NCBI GenBank assembly: GCA_016181525.1
Contig: JACOZD010000002.1
Location: forward strand, 1 to 43,037
DNA: 43,037 bases
Origin: Candidatus Tayloriibacteriota bacterium
Lineage (GTDB): Bacteria; Patescibacteriota; Minisyncoccia; Phycocordibacterales; JACOZD01
Direction: 5' to 3'
Shown: positions 6,954 to 14,577 of the stretch, in pieces
Position numbering within the stretch: the stretch's first letter is position 1
Layout of the letters: each line of letters starts with the position of its first letter
Translations under genes and position numbers: made by a program
The notes under the pieces: model-generated
Database searches by the model: none
What the model saw: only the letters and a program-made list of their open reading frames with translations
What the model was told of the DNA's origin: nothing

Positions 6954-7118
6954 GTGAAAGAAATTCTAAAAAATAACAAAAAATTCTATCAGTGCCAGGA
7001 GTGCGGCTTGGTTTACGCCGACAAAGAAACTGCCGAGAAATGCCAAGCGTGGTGCATCGAACACAGAAGCTGCAACTTAGAGATTATCAAACACGCTGAA
7101 AAAAACTTTAACTTCTGA
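6954..7118 (+). CDS. Small Cys-rich (putative metal-binding) protein
   Basis: 54 residues from a GTG start. Cysteines at 14, 17, 30, 34 and 40 give CxxC ... CxxxC ... C, with FYQCQECGLVYADKE and EHRSCNLEIIKHA. This resembles a small zinc-ribbon-like family that I recall next to ArsR-type regulators and metal genes in archaea and CPR bacteria. That comparison is from memory. Function is unknown; metal binding is inferred from the cysteines. It lies 6 bases after the winged-helix gene, in the same orientation, with no good ribosome binding site, so translational coupling is likely. Confidence 0.7.
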   Translation: MKEILKNNKKFYQCQECGLVYADKETAEKCQAWCIEHRSCNLEIIKHAEKNFNF

Positions 7119-7158
7119 TTAAAGGTAGAAATATTTTAGGAGTGGTAGGCGTAATATT

Positions 7159-9462
7159 ATGCTCCATGAAATAAAGAGGAACAGTAAGAGATGCTATTTG
7201 GGCAATATCACTGTGCTCGCGGTCCTTTTATCTATTTTATTTTTAGTCGAGGCGTTGTTTCCTTTGTCATACGCTGGTTCAGAGGAAGGATTTAGAAGAA
7301 AGATTTCAGACCATAAAATCCATAATTACTTTGCCGAGGTCTGGAAGATAAGGAAAGAGATTGCTGAGGGGGGAGATGAAGAAGATAAATACAGGATATC
7401 GAAACGTCGAAGTTTGATGAAGGAACTTATGAAGCACGACCCCTCTCTTTTTTTCCTCCTCGCCGAAAGCGGAAGAAACAAAGCGAATTTTGAACGGAAA
7501 GAGCTTATAAAAGGGCTCGTCGAAATTGTTCATCATGATGAGATAAATTTCTCCAAACTTCGCGATGAATATTTTTTGCACACTAAAAGCAAGAGATTCA
7601 AACTTTATCCAGTATCTGATTTCAGACCAGAGGCGGGTTCGGAGATTTCTTTCCTCGGCTATACCGTCGGAGATAATATAGTCTTCAACCCGGCAGAGGG
7701 TATATCAGTGTTATCGGGCGAGAGGAACGAAGCTTTGGGGGAACAGAGAACACTGGTCATTCTTTTGAATCCCGAGACCGAGAGCGCCGAGCCGTTTACC
7801 GAAGAAGAAGCTCACAATATTGTTTTCGGAAGCACTGTCAGTAAATTCATGACTGAACAATCATATGGGGCTGTCTCTTTTACTGGTGACGTTTTGCCTT
7901 GGACGACCTTTCCTGCCAGAGGGAGTTGTACACTTCTCACTTCAGCCGAGCTCGAGGGAGTGATAGATTCATATAATATTGATTTGAGCGGTTATGACAG
8001 AATAATAAATTTGGTGCACATACCCACTCTGAATTTCTTAGGAGGATGCTCCACGATCGGCAAGAGCGAGTATGTTATAGGAGGAACAAGTTATCGTCTT
8101 TCACAAGCCTCGGTATCAACTTATGGATTTGATATTCCGGCCCGGTTTCTTGAATTTTTCCGCTGGACTCTCTTAGACGGCGCTTTAGCCCATGAACTGG
8201 GACACTCTCTCGGTCTCCACCACGCAAACGGCTGGGATTGCGGCGGCAGCTCGCTTGGCGCTGTCTGCGCGCGTGAGGAGTACGGCAATCTCTTTGACGT
8301 AATGGGGCAAGCTCTTTACTCCAGCCACACTAACGCTTTTTACAAACAACTACTGGGTTGGCTGCCTCCTTCGCGCATTCTGTCGGTTACCGAGTCAGGC
8401 CGCTTTGCCTTGCAGCCATTCGAGCGCTCCGACGGCGTTGCGGCCGCACGGATTAAGCTGGCGGGCAGTGATGCTTACCCTTACTACCTCGAGTTCAGAC
8501 AAAACCAGGGTTTTGACGTCGGTCTTGGGCGAAGTCATCTTGTCTCCAATCTACAAGGTCTAATGGTAAACCGAATTTTGGATATCTCCCGATTGGGCTG
8601 GAGTGTGCCGGCTCTCATCGATGCGCGCCCTACTTCTCTCACTTGGGCTTCTGATTTATTCGAAGTCACTCTTAATGCCGGTCAAAGTCTTATCGATGAA
8701 CGCTTGGGTATCGAGATCGAGACCGTGAGTTCCACTCTAGAGATTCTGATATTTGAAACCAAAATTTCTCCGCCGCCCTGTGAGCGCACCCCCCCGACCC
8801 TTTTCATACTGGAAGGCAGCGCTACTCCTGTAATTGCCTCTGGTGGCGCGGGTTACGTCACTCTTATTTTAAAGAATGATGACTATTTTGGATGCGGCCC
8901 TGCAGCAATAACAGTCACGCCTGCCCCTGGTTCTGCCGGGTGGGTATGGGAGGAGACTCGAAATCAAACTGTCAACTTGCTTCCGGAGGGGGCGCAAACG
9001 GCCTACCTAGGTTTTGGTTTAGATATTCCTCCTGATACTCCGCCCGGGTCTTACAATCTCGCTTTTGAAGCGCGGAACGAGGTCAGTGGATTGCAGTCAG
9101 AACTCATTCTACCCATAGAGATAGTCTCACCCCCGCATATTTCCGAAGTCCTGCCTCATATTGGCCCGGCTGGAACTGGGGTGATTATCAAGGGTAGCGG
9201 CTTTGATTCGCAGTCCACATTCGTGGATATGTGGAAAGTCAACTTTGGTTATCTTAGCGACTACTTGGAAGGAATCGATATCTCGGCTACTGAAGAGGGT
9301 ATTGAGTTTACTGTGCCCGAAGTGATTAATGTCTGCGCCGAAATCTGTGAAATCATCTCTCTCCCTCTGGGCAGGTACGAAATAATTATTACAGCCAACG
9401 GTGCCAGTGCCAAGGGGGATTTTATTGTCGTGCCGCCTGCGCCAGTAAAGTCCAAAAAGTGA
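7159..9462 (+). CDS. Secreted zinc metalloprotease with C-terminal IPT/TIG domain
   Basis: 767 residues. A hydrophobic segment (about residues 17-37, VLAVLLSILFLVEALFPLSYA) is a signal peptide or membrane anchor. The zinc site is HELGHSLGLHH at about 345-355, an HExxHxxGxxH metzincin-type motif. DVMGQALYSSH about 30 residues later supplies the methionine region. The context resembles gametolysin-type (M11) peptidases. Residues about 540-640 form a beta-sandwich of the NEW3/CARDB style. Residues about 655-755 match an IPT/TIG fold (HISEVLPHIGPAGTGVIIKG). It probably cuts proteins outside the cell or on a host surface. A TTAGGAG motif precedes the ATG. It lies directly upstream of the endonuclease IV gene (7 bases). 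Confidence 0.85.
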   Translation: MLHEIKRNSKRCYLGNITVLAVLLSILFLVEALFPLSYAGSEEGFRRKISDHKIHNYFAEVWKIRKEIAEGGDEEDKYRISKRRSLMKELMKHDPSLFFLLAESGRNKANFERKELIKGLVEIVHHDEINFSKLRDEYFLHTKSKRFKLYPVSDFRPEAGSEISFLGYTVGDNIVFNPAEGISVLSGERNEALGEQRTLVILLNPETESAEPFTEEEAHNIVFGSTVSKFMTEQSYGAVSFTGDVLPWTTFPARGSCTLLTSAELEGVIDSYNIDLSGYDRIINLVHIPTLNFLGGCSTIGKSEYVIGGTSYRLSQASVSTYGFDIPARFLEFFRWTLLDGALAHELGHSLGLHHANGWDCGGSSLGAVCAREEYGNLFDVMGQALYSSHTNAFYKQLLGWLPPSRILSVTESGRFALQPFERSDGVAAARIKLAGSDAYPYYLEFRQNQGFDVGLGRSHLVSNLQGLMVNRILDISRLGWSVPALIDARPTSLTWASDLFEVTLNAGQSLIDERLGIEIETVSSTLEILIFETKISPPPCERTPPTLFILEGSATPVIASGGAGYVTLILKNDDYFGCGPAAITVTPAPGSAGWVWEETRNQTVNLLPEGAQTAYLGFGLDIPPDTPPGSYNLAFEARNEVSGLQSELILPIEIVSPPHISEVLPHIGPAGTGVIIKGSGFDSQSTFVDMWKVNFGYLSDYLEGIDISATEEGIEFTVPEVINVCAEICEIISLPLGRYEIIITANGASAKGDFIVVPPAPVKSKK

Positions 9463-9469
9463 ACCAAGA

Positions 9470-10318
9470 ATGTTAAGAATCGGAGCGCATCAGTCGATTG
9501 CCGGAGGGTACGCTAAAGCAGTGGAGAGAGTTCACGCTATCGGGGGCAACTGTCTCCAGATTTTCTCCGCCTCGCCCCGAAGTTGGAGCCGGCCCGCTCC
9601 GGACGCCGAAGACAAGAAAAATTTTTTGAAGTTGAGAGAGGAATTTGACGTTCATCCTGTCTACTTCCACGCTTCTTATCTCATCAACCTGGCCGATGGC
9701 GGAGAAGTCGGCCGGAGGTCAGTCGGGGCGCTCATCGCCGAACTTAAAGCGGCCGGGGACTGCGATATTGTCGGCAGCATCATCCATCTCGGCTCGTTTA
9801 AAAACGCTGACAGCGCCGCCGTGGCAGAAAACCGGTACTCGATTTTAATCGCCAATATAAAAGAGATTTTAGATAACACCCCTAAGCGCACCTTTTTTAT
9901 CATCGAGAATTCGGCCACCCGTAAAATCGGCCGGCGGCTGGAGGAGATAGCTAATATCATAAATTGGCTTGGCAGCGATAGAGTAAGGGTTTGTCTCGAC
10001 ACCTGCCACCTCCACGCCGCCGGCTACGACCTCTCCAGCCGGAGGAGAATGGAAGATTTTCTTAAGGACTTTGACTCTCAAATCGGTTTGTCACAACTCC
10101 AGGTTTGGCACGCCAACGACAGCCGCGACGCCTTCGGGTCGCTGCGCGACCGGCACGAGAACATTGGTGAAGGCAAGGTGGCCAAGGCCATTTTCTCTCT
10201 TCTTCTCCAGGAAGCCGAGACGAAGTATCTGCCTTTTATTATCGAGACGCCGGGTTTTGACGGCCAAGGGCCGGATGCCGAGAATATCGCTAGACTGCGC
10301 TCGCTGGAAGTCGGTTAG
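9470..10318 (+). CDS. nfo: Endonuclease IV (AP endonuclease)
   Basis: 282 residues, the normal family length. It opens with the classic IGAHQSIAGG. All nine metal ligands known from E. coli Nfo can be placed: H67, H106, E146, D177, H180, H214, D227, H229 and E259. They lie in the motifs FHASYL, IIHLGS, IIENSA, CLDTCHLHAAGYDL, WHANDSRD, DRHENIGEG and IIETPG. It cuts the DNA backbone 5' of abasic sites in base-excision repair. The start lies 7 bases after the protease stop, without a good ribosome binding site. Confidence 0.97.
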   Translation: MLRIGAHQSIAGGYAKAVERVHAIGGNCLQIFSASPRSWSRPAPDAEDKKNFLKLREEFDVHPVYFHASYLINLADGGEVGRRSVGALIAELKAAGDCDIVGSIIHLGSFKNADSAAVAENRYSILIANIKEILDNTPKRTFFIIENSATRKIGRRLEEIANIINWLGSDRVRVCLDTCHLHAAGYDLSSRRRMEDFLKDFDSQIGLSQLQVWHANDSRDAFGSLRDRHENIGEGKVAKAIFSLLLQEAETKYLPFIIETPGFDGQGPDAENIARLRSLEVG

Positions 10319-10344
10319 AATGAGCTGTGTATAACCTTATGCTC

Positions 10345-10368
10345 CGAAACGTCTCTTGTTGATATAAT
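10345..10368 (+). promoter_or_regulatory. Extended -10 promoter, leaderless start
   Basis: TATAAT (10363-10368) preceded by TGA forms an extended -10; no good -35 is seen. The ATG of the next gene begins 9 bases later, so the mRNA probably starts at or next to the start codon. Confidence 0.6.
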
Positions 10369-10376
10369 TTTGCTGT

Positions 10377-12104
10377 ATGCTCACTCCCAATGAACAAGAG
10401 TATCTTGTAAAAATCCAGTCCTATAATCCCGGCATCGGAGACGCCGATATCCGGCTGGTACTTCGCTCAAGCGGCTGGAACGCCGAGAAGATAGAAGAAG
10501 GGGTAAAGTATCTTCGGGGCGGCCCTCCTCCGCCTTGGCCCAAGGAGACCTCTCTGCCGTCACCGGCCGTGAGCCCGCCGCCCCGGCAAGGGGGCGATCT
10601 CATCCCGCAGCCGGTTAAACCCGGACTGACTCCGCTCATTCAGTCAAAGGCGCCTCTGCCGCCGAAACCGGTCGCACTCTCTCCAGCTCTGCGCGGAACG
10701 CCCGGTGTTCGAGGCGTAGCTTTGGCCATGGCGGCATTGCTTGTTTTAATTTTAGCCGCCAGTGGTTTGTCATTTTTCCTCGGCCTGCCGCCGCTTGGAA
10801 CTCTCGGCAAGCCCGCTTCGCCGAGTAATTTTCTGACCACTATCTCAAAGGCCTTAACCGGGTCCGGGAGCTTGTCCCGAACCATAGTTCTGGAGTTTAA
10901 AGAAGAGCCGAGGGAGAACGGGGTCAAATCTTCCGGTTCGAGCGCCGTCAATGACTTTTTAAAGAGCATCTCTCCGGGTTCTTTCGCTCGGTCCCGGCTT
11001 GAGGCCAGCTACGCCGGCCGGGACTTCAAGGTCGAACTTGACGCCAGCGCCCGGGTTGGCCTCGCTGTCTTTGAGTCGGTCGGGGCCGTCGTTATCAAAG
11101 CGGGCAAAATTTATCTTAGAGTTGATAAACTTTATCCGAGTGCCTTAGCCACCTCGACCATCCTCGGTCAGTGGGTCTCACTCATGCCCGAGGAGTTGCC
11201 CCTCCTGGCCCGGCCCGAGGCCACCACCACTGCCGCCGGAGCGGGCCCGCTCCGGCTCGACGAGCGGGTCTACCTTGAATACCTTGAAACCGCTCTGCCC
11301 CTGGCCGACCGCCACCGGGTGATTAAAATCTCGCGGGTTAGGCGCGATGACATCTCCGGCCTAAAGGCCTATCGTTACGACATCAGGGTCAGTCTGCCGA
11401 ATTTAATCTCGTTTTATAAAGAGTATACCGAGGTAATGAGAGAGAGGTATGGAGCATCCGTCATTTCTCCCAATACCGGTTTGATTGAGTTTCTTGAGAA
11501 TGAAGATTCAGCCGAGGTTTTCGACTTTTGGAAAAGGAACAGCGCCGCCTCGGTGTGGCTCGACGAGAGAGGATTGCCCGTTTCCTCTCTTCTCACCTTG
11601 CGCTTGGTGCCTCCGGACGAGGTGACTACCCTCTCCGGCAGACAGTTTAAGTTGACCGTCTCGGCAGACGTCTCGCCCGGGTTGGCGGTTATCCAGGCCC
11701 CGGAGAGGTTTCTCTCGATCGAGGAGGCTCGGAGAATTCTCTTTGAACCGCCGCCCTCGCCTTCGTCCCTCAAGCCGCCGCCTCCGCCGGCCGCAAGAAA
11801 ACCGACTTCTGCCGTAACCGAAGTCAAGGCCGTTTTTGAAAAAATTCGCGCGGCTAACAGGACTCAAAATGCGGACGAGATGGATAAACATCTCACCGCC
11901 CGCTCGGTAGCCCTGCTCGCGGCCGGAGGCGAGAGAATCTGGTTTAAGGACTTTGTTTGGGTCTCCGGTCGGGTTTCAGGCTCGAGAGTGGTGACGGAGA
12001 TACGCATCATTGACCTGGCGGCCGGGGCCAGCACCTTGAGTGTCCCGTTTTTGCGTCAAGGCGGAGTCTGGAAAATGGGTTTAGCCGAAAGTCTGGAGCT
12101 TTAA
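10377..12104 (+). CDS. Membrane-anchored protein with N-terminal helical domain
   Basis: 575 residues. Residues 1-48 (LTPNEQEYLVKIQSYNPGIGDADIRLVLRSSGW) look like a small UBA-like three-helix domain on the cytoplasmic side. Residues 50-105 are Pro-rich. One membrane helix follows (about 112-138, ALAMAALLVLILAASGLSFFLGL). The large outer part has a beta-rich domain, a Pro-rich linker (about 455-475) and a final domain that looks like an NTF2- or DUF4878-type fold (SAVTEVKAVFEKIRAANRTQNADEMDKHLTARS). Such one-pass proteins of unknown function are frequent in Parcubacteria. The gene is probably leaderless. A strong palindrome follows it. Confidence 0.75.
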   Translation: MLTPNEQEYLVKIQSYNPGIGDADIRLVLRSSGWNAEKIEEGVKYLRGGPPPPWPKETSLPSPAVSPPPRQGGDLIPQPVKPGLTPLIQSKAPLPPKPVALSPALRGTPGVRGVALAMAALLVLILAASGLSFFLGLPPLGTLGKPASPSNFLTTISKALTGSGSLSRTIVLEFKEEPRENGVKSSGSSAVNDFLKSISPGSFARSRLEASYAGRDFKVELDASARVGLAVFESVGAVVIKAGKIYLRVDKLYPSALATSTILGQWVSLMPEELPLLARPEATTTAAGAGPLRLDERVYLEYLETALPLADRHRVIKISRVRRDDISGLKAYRYDIRVSLPNLISFYKEYTEVMRERYGASVISPNTGLIEFLENEDSAEVFDFWKRNSAASVWLDERGLPVSSLLTLRLVPPDEVTTLSGRQFKLTVSADVSPGLAVIQAPERFLSIEEARRILFEPPPSPSSLKPPPPPAARKPTSAVTEVKAVFEKIRAANRTQNADEMDKHLTARSVALLAAGGERIWFKDFVWVSGRVSGSRVVTEIRIIDLAAGASTLSVPFLRQGGVWKMGLAESLEL

Positions 12105-12108
12105 TCTT

Positions 12109-12142
12109 GGTAAAATAAGCTGCGATCGCAGCTTATTTTACC
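12109..12142. terminator. 34-bp perfect palindrome, bidirectional terminator-like
   Basis: GGTAAAATAAGCTGC and its exact reverse complement flank GATC, 4 bases after the stop at 12104. A-rich and T-rich arms give weak T-runs on both strands. Confidence 0.6.
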
Positions 12143-12157
12143 ATTACCATCACCACT

Positions 12158-12187
12158 AGAGGAAACCAGAGGAAACCGGAGGAAATT
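12158..12187 (+). repeat. Triple 10-bp tandem repeat
   Basis: AGAGGAAACC at 12158-12167 and 12168-12177, then GGAGGAAATT. Purine-rich, between the palindrome and the promoter of the next gene. It could be slippage-prone. Confidence 0.6.
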
Positions 12188-12234
12188 TCAACTGGGTAAC
12201 TGAACACGTTCTGGCGGTCTCGGCTTTTCTTTGT

Positions 12235-12240
12235 TATACT
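12235..12240 (+). promoter_or_regulatory. -10 box TATACT
   Basis: TTGTTATACT shortly before the dCTP-deaminase-like gene; the start codon is 39 bases on. The -35 is not clear. Confidence 0.4.
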
Positions 12241-12279
12241 CCCGGTAGACGCGCATAGGTGCGTTTGTTCTTTAAGTGT

Positions 12280-13053
12280 ATGAAGATTCTGTCTAAATTG
12301 TTTTCTAATTCAGGAGCGCAGACTACTCTCTTTAGAGAGGACATTCTCAAGGAAATTAAGGAGGGCGGTCTCCAGATTGCTCCCTTCAATCCCGAGCTGG
12401 TCAAGGAGGCCTCAATCGACCTTAGCCTCGGTGAATATTACTTCGAGCAGAACGAGGACTATGAAATGCGGGCCCAGATTGGCGGCCCGCGCTGCCACAA
12501 TCCCTTTGACCAATTCTCCAGAAATTTATGGAAGTGCGACTGTTCGCGGGCCAAACCGGCTCAAATATGCGCCGACGAGCATGATGTCGTGCTGAAGGGT
12601 TTCGACCCGAAGGATTTGGCGGTGGTTATCAAACCCAAGCAGAGCATCCTGTCGGCCAGTCTGGAGTTTGTAAAATTGGGAGAGAGAATCTCTCTCCATC
12701 TTGACGGCCGGTCATCGCCCGCGCGGCTGCTTTTGAGGGCGGCCGGGCCGATGGACTTCATCGACCCCGGCTACGTCGACCCCGTAACCTTTCTTATCAC
12801 CAACCCTTTTGACACCTTGCCGGTTGTCCTTAAGGTCGGTACGCGCCTGGTTCAGTTTGAAGTCAAAAAGGGCGGCCCTGGTTGCAGCGGCTGCTACGGC
12901 GGTCGAGGCAAGTATTCTTCACCCGTAAGTCTCGAGGAGGCGCAGGCGGCCTGGCAGCCGGAAATGATGCACTCCAAGATGCATCTCGACCCGGAGGCCT
13001 TCCCCAGTATGACCGTTTACCCAGATAAACATATAACCAGCCGCGCGGTCTAA
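12280..13053 (+). CDS. dCTP deaminase/dUTPase superfamily protein, atypical
   Basis: 257 residues from the ATG at 12280; an upstream GTG at 12259 is less likely. LVKEASIDLSLGEYYF and HLDGRSSPARLLL ... DFIDPGYVDPVTFLITNPF ... VGTRLVQFEV follow the dCTP deaminase pattern, including GRSS (143-146) and R149. By my alignment, the catalytic Glu of E. coli Dcd (E138, in VLEFYN) is Leu172 here (FLITN), so deamination is doubtful. It is about 60 residues longer than Dcd. An insertion holds cysteines at 72, 86, 88 and 97, and another pair sits at 202 and 205 (CSGC), which may bind a metal. A terminator overlaps the stop codon. Pathway role: pyrimidine dNTP balance, or a nucleotide sensor. Confidence 0.75.
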   Translation: MKILSKLFSNSGAQTTLFREDILKEIKEGGLQIAPFNPELVKEASIDLSLGEYYFEQNEDYEMRAQIGGPRCHNPFDQFSRNLWKCDCSRAKPAQICADEHDVVLKGFDPKDLAVVIKPKQSILSASLEFVKLGERISLHLDGRSSPARLLLRAAGPMDFIDPGYVDPVTFLITNPFDTLPVVLKVGTRLVQFEVKKGGPGCSGCYGGRGKYSSPVSLEEAQAAWQPEMMHSKMHLDPEAFPSMTVYPDKHITSRAV

Positions 13054-13068
13054 AACCGCGCGGTTTTT
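13041..13068 (+). terminator. Rho-independent terminator overlapping stop codon
   Basis: CCGCGCGGT (13041-13049) pairs with ACCGCGCGG (13055-13063), followed by five T. The stop codon at 13051-13053 lies in the loop. Confidence 0.85.
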
Positions 13069-13100
13069 CATTGGATTTTTAATTATTAGGATGATAATGT

Positions 13101-13634
13101 ATGTTTATGAATGCCAAGGGTGTTTTTTATTTTGTCTTAGTTTTAGGTATCGCCGTCCTGGCCTTTGTCTTTGTCAAGCCAGGCCGGCCGGCAGTCCGGA
13201 ACTTCTTCGAGTGTGAGGAGGCGGATTATCCGGTTCAGGAGTCTTTTCCCAGACGATGCACCGACAAAACCGGCAAAGTCTTCGTCGAGGACGTCGGCAA
13301 TGTTCTGGAGAAGCAGAACCTCATTCGCCTGGACCGGCCGAGACCGAACGAGTTTATTGAGAGCCCGCTCGAAATCTCCGGCTCGGCCCGGGGCGTCTGG
13401 TTTTTTGAGGCCTCTTTTCCCGTGACCTTAAAAGACTCGGTGGGGAGAATCATCGCGGAGGCGCCGGCCGAGGCGCAGGGCGAGTGGATGACCGCGGAGT
13501 TCGCGCCCTTTAAGGCTGTCTTAACCTTCTCATCGCCGACAGGAGAGTTTGGGTCTCTCATCTTGGAAAAAGACAATCCTTCAGGCCTGCCGGAGCATGC
13601 CGATTACCTCCGCGTGCCGGTGAGATTCAAATAA
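13101..13634 (+). CDS. Gmad2 (Ig-like) domain membrane protein
   Basis: 177 residues. One N-terminal membrane helix (about 7-26, GVFYFVLVLGIAVLAFVFV), then a short Cys-containing segment (CEEADYPVQESFPRRCTDK). Residues about 80-176 form a Gmad2 domain, an Ig-like fold first named in spore-germination proteins (NEFIESPLEISGSARG ... LRVPVRF). The protein should face outward. ATG at 13101, with a second Met two codons later; AGGA at 13088-13091 is the likely ribosome binding site. It is followed by the GerMN gene at 13797, and Gmad2 and GerMN often occur together or fused. Confidence 0.88.
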   Translation: MFMNAKGVFYFVLVLGIAVLAFVFVKPGRPAVRNFFECEEADYPVQESFPRRCTDKTGKVFVEDVGNVLEKQNLIRLDRPRPNEFIESPLEISGSARGVWFFEASFPVTLKDSVGRIIAEAPAEAQGEWMTAEFAPFKAVLTFSSPTGEFGSLILEKDNPSGLPEHADYLRVPVRFK

Positions 13635-13655
13635 AGGAGGGCACGCCGAAAAAAC

Positions 13656-13787
13656 ATGAGAAATTACGCTAAAGTCGGCGGGCGGCGGGGCAAACCGGGT
13701 TACCGGACACCATCCACATTTCGCAACAAAAAGGCGGTTGCAGTCGCTAGGCTAAAGAGATATACTTATTCACGTAAAAAGTTTTAA
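13656..13787 (+). CDS. 43-residue highly basic microprotein
   Basis: MRNYAKVGGRRGKPGYRTP at the start and RLKRYTYSRKKF at the end. 15 of 43 residues are Lys or Arg, with no Asp or Glu. AAAGGAGG (13633-13640) is a strong ribosome binding site but sits 15 bases before the ATG, a long spacing. It lies between the Gmad2 and GerMN genes on the same strand. Probably nucleic-acid or ribosome binding; I do not recognise the family. The combination of a strong ribosome binding site and extreme composition makes it more than a chance ORF. Confidence 0.6.
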   Translation: MRNYAKVGGRRGKPGYRTPSTFRNKKAVAVARLKRYTYSRKKF

Positions 13788-13796
13788 AGCGACAAT

Positions 13797-14393
13797 ATGG
13801 AAAACAACGAACCGAACAAAACGTCTTCAGCAAAGTTCGTAACGGGAGCGATTATCATTGTTTTGGTTGTAGCGGCGGCCGTGTTTGCGGGCAGTCGGCG
13901 GGGCGGCGAGGACAAGGTCGGGAGCGAGCCTCTGACTCCTCCTCCACCGGCGAGTGTCAATCCTCCGGCCGTCTCACCCGTGCCCCCGCCTGTCTCGCCG
14001 GGCGCCGTCTCGCTTAAGGTTTATTTTCCAAACAGCAAGCTCGACCCGGGAACCCCGGATTGCGCCAAGGTTTTTAGCGTTAGTCGAACCATTCCTGCCA
14101 CTAGGGCCGTGGCTAAGGCGGCTCTGGCCGAACTTCTCAAGGGTCCGACGGCGGAGGAGCTCTCCCTCGGATACTTTACCTCGATTAACTCCGGCGTCCG
14201 TCTGCAGAAGCTCTCAATCGTGAGTGGCGCAGCCAAGGCCGACTTCGATGAGGAACTTGAGAAAAATGTCGGCGGCTCGTGCCGAGTGACGTCCATCATT
14301 GCCCAGGTAGAGGAGACCCTGAAACAGTTCCCAACCGTACAAAAGGTCGAAATTTCCATTAACGGCCGGACGGAGGACATCCTCCAGCCGTAA
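13797..14393 (+). CDS. GerMN domain protein
   Basis: 198 residues. Membrane anchor at about 14-33 (VTGAIIIVLVVAAAVFAGS), then a Pro-rich linker (residues 43-68), then a GerMN domain (about 70-198): LKVYFPNSKL ... RTIPATRAVAKAALAELLKGPTAEE ... GYFTSINSGVRLQKLSI ... VQKVEISINGR. The domain is known from GerM of Bacillus and LpqB of actinobacteria and acts outside the membrane, probably near peptidoglycan; its exact reaction is unknown. No sporulation genes are present, so here it is a general envelope protein that works with the neighbouring Gmad2 and CAP proteins. Confidence 0.9.
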   Translation: MENNEPNKTSSAKFVTGAIIIVLVVAAAVFAGSRRGGEDKVGSEPLTPPPPASVNPPAVSPVPPPVSPGAVSLKVYFPNSKLDPGTPDCAKVFSVSRTIPATRAVAKAALAELLKGPTAEELSLGYFTSINSGVRLQKLSIVSGAAKADFDEELEKNVGGSCRVTSIIAQVEETLKQFPTVQKVEISINGRTEDILQP

Positions 14394-14406
14394 ATTTTTC
14401 AATTTC

Positions 14407-14565
14407 ATGCACTACGTTTGCACAGGCAATTGCGGTTGCACCTCGGAAACTCCTTGCGTCTGCGAGACCGAAGGGTGCGTCAAGGAGGGTAAACCCATGA
14501 TTGAGTGCGGTTGCACCGACAGTCAGCACAAGGAGGCCATCGATAAGACCAACAAGGGAGAGTGA
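14407..14565 (+). CDS. 52-residue Cys-rich metallothionein-like microprotein
   Basis: MHYVCTGNCGCTSETPCVC at the start, with eight Cys at positions 5, 9, 11, 17, 19, 24, 34 and 36, three of them in CxC pairs. The C-terminal third is charged and Cys-free (SQHKEAIDKTNKGE). The pattern suggests metal binding. I recall similar short proteins (MxYxCTGGCG...) in Parcubacteria, but cannot verify it here. ATG at 14407, 13 bases after the GerMN stop. Its stop overlaps the extended -10 of the CAP gene. Confidence 0.7.
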   Translation: MHYVCTGNCGCTSETPCVCETEGCVKEGKPMIECGCTDSQHKEAIDKTNKGE

Positions 14566-14571
14566 TAAAAT
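14563..14571 (+). promoter_or_regulatory. Extended -10 promoter overlapping a stop codon
   Basis: TGATAAAAT: TAAAAT (14566-14571) with TGA in front, which is also the stop of the Cys-rich gene. The CAP gene ATG follows 6 bases later, so a leaderless mRNA is likely. Confidence 0.5.
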
Positions 14572-14577
14572 AAGGGG

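Noticed and set aside
13101-14393. Sporulation genes
   Set aside because: Gmad2 and GerMN are general envelope domains in non-spore-forming bacteria; no other sporulation gene is present.
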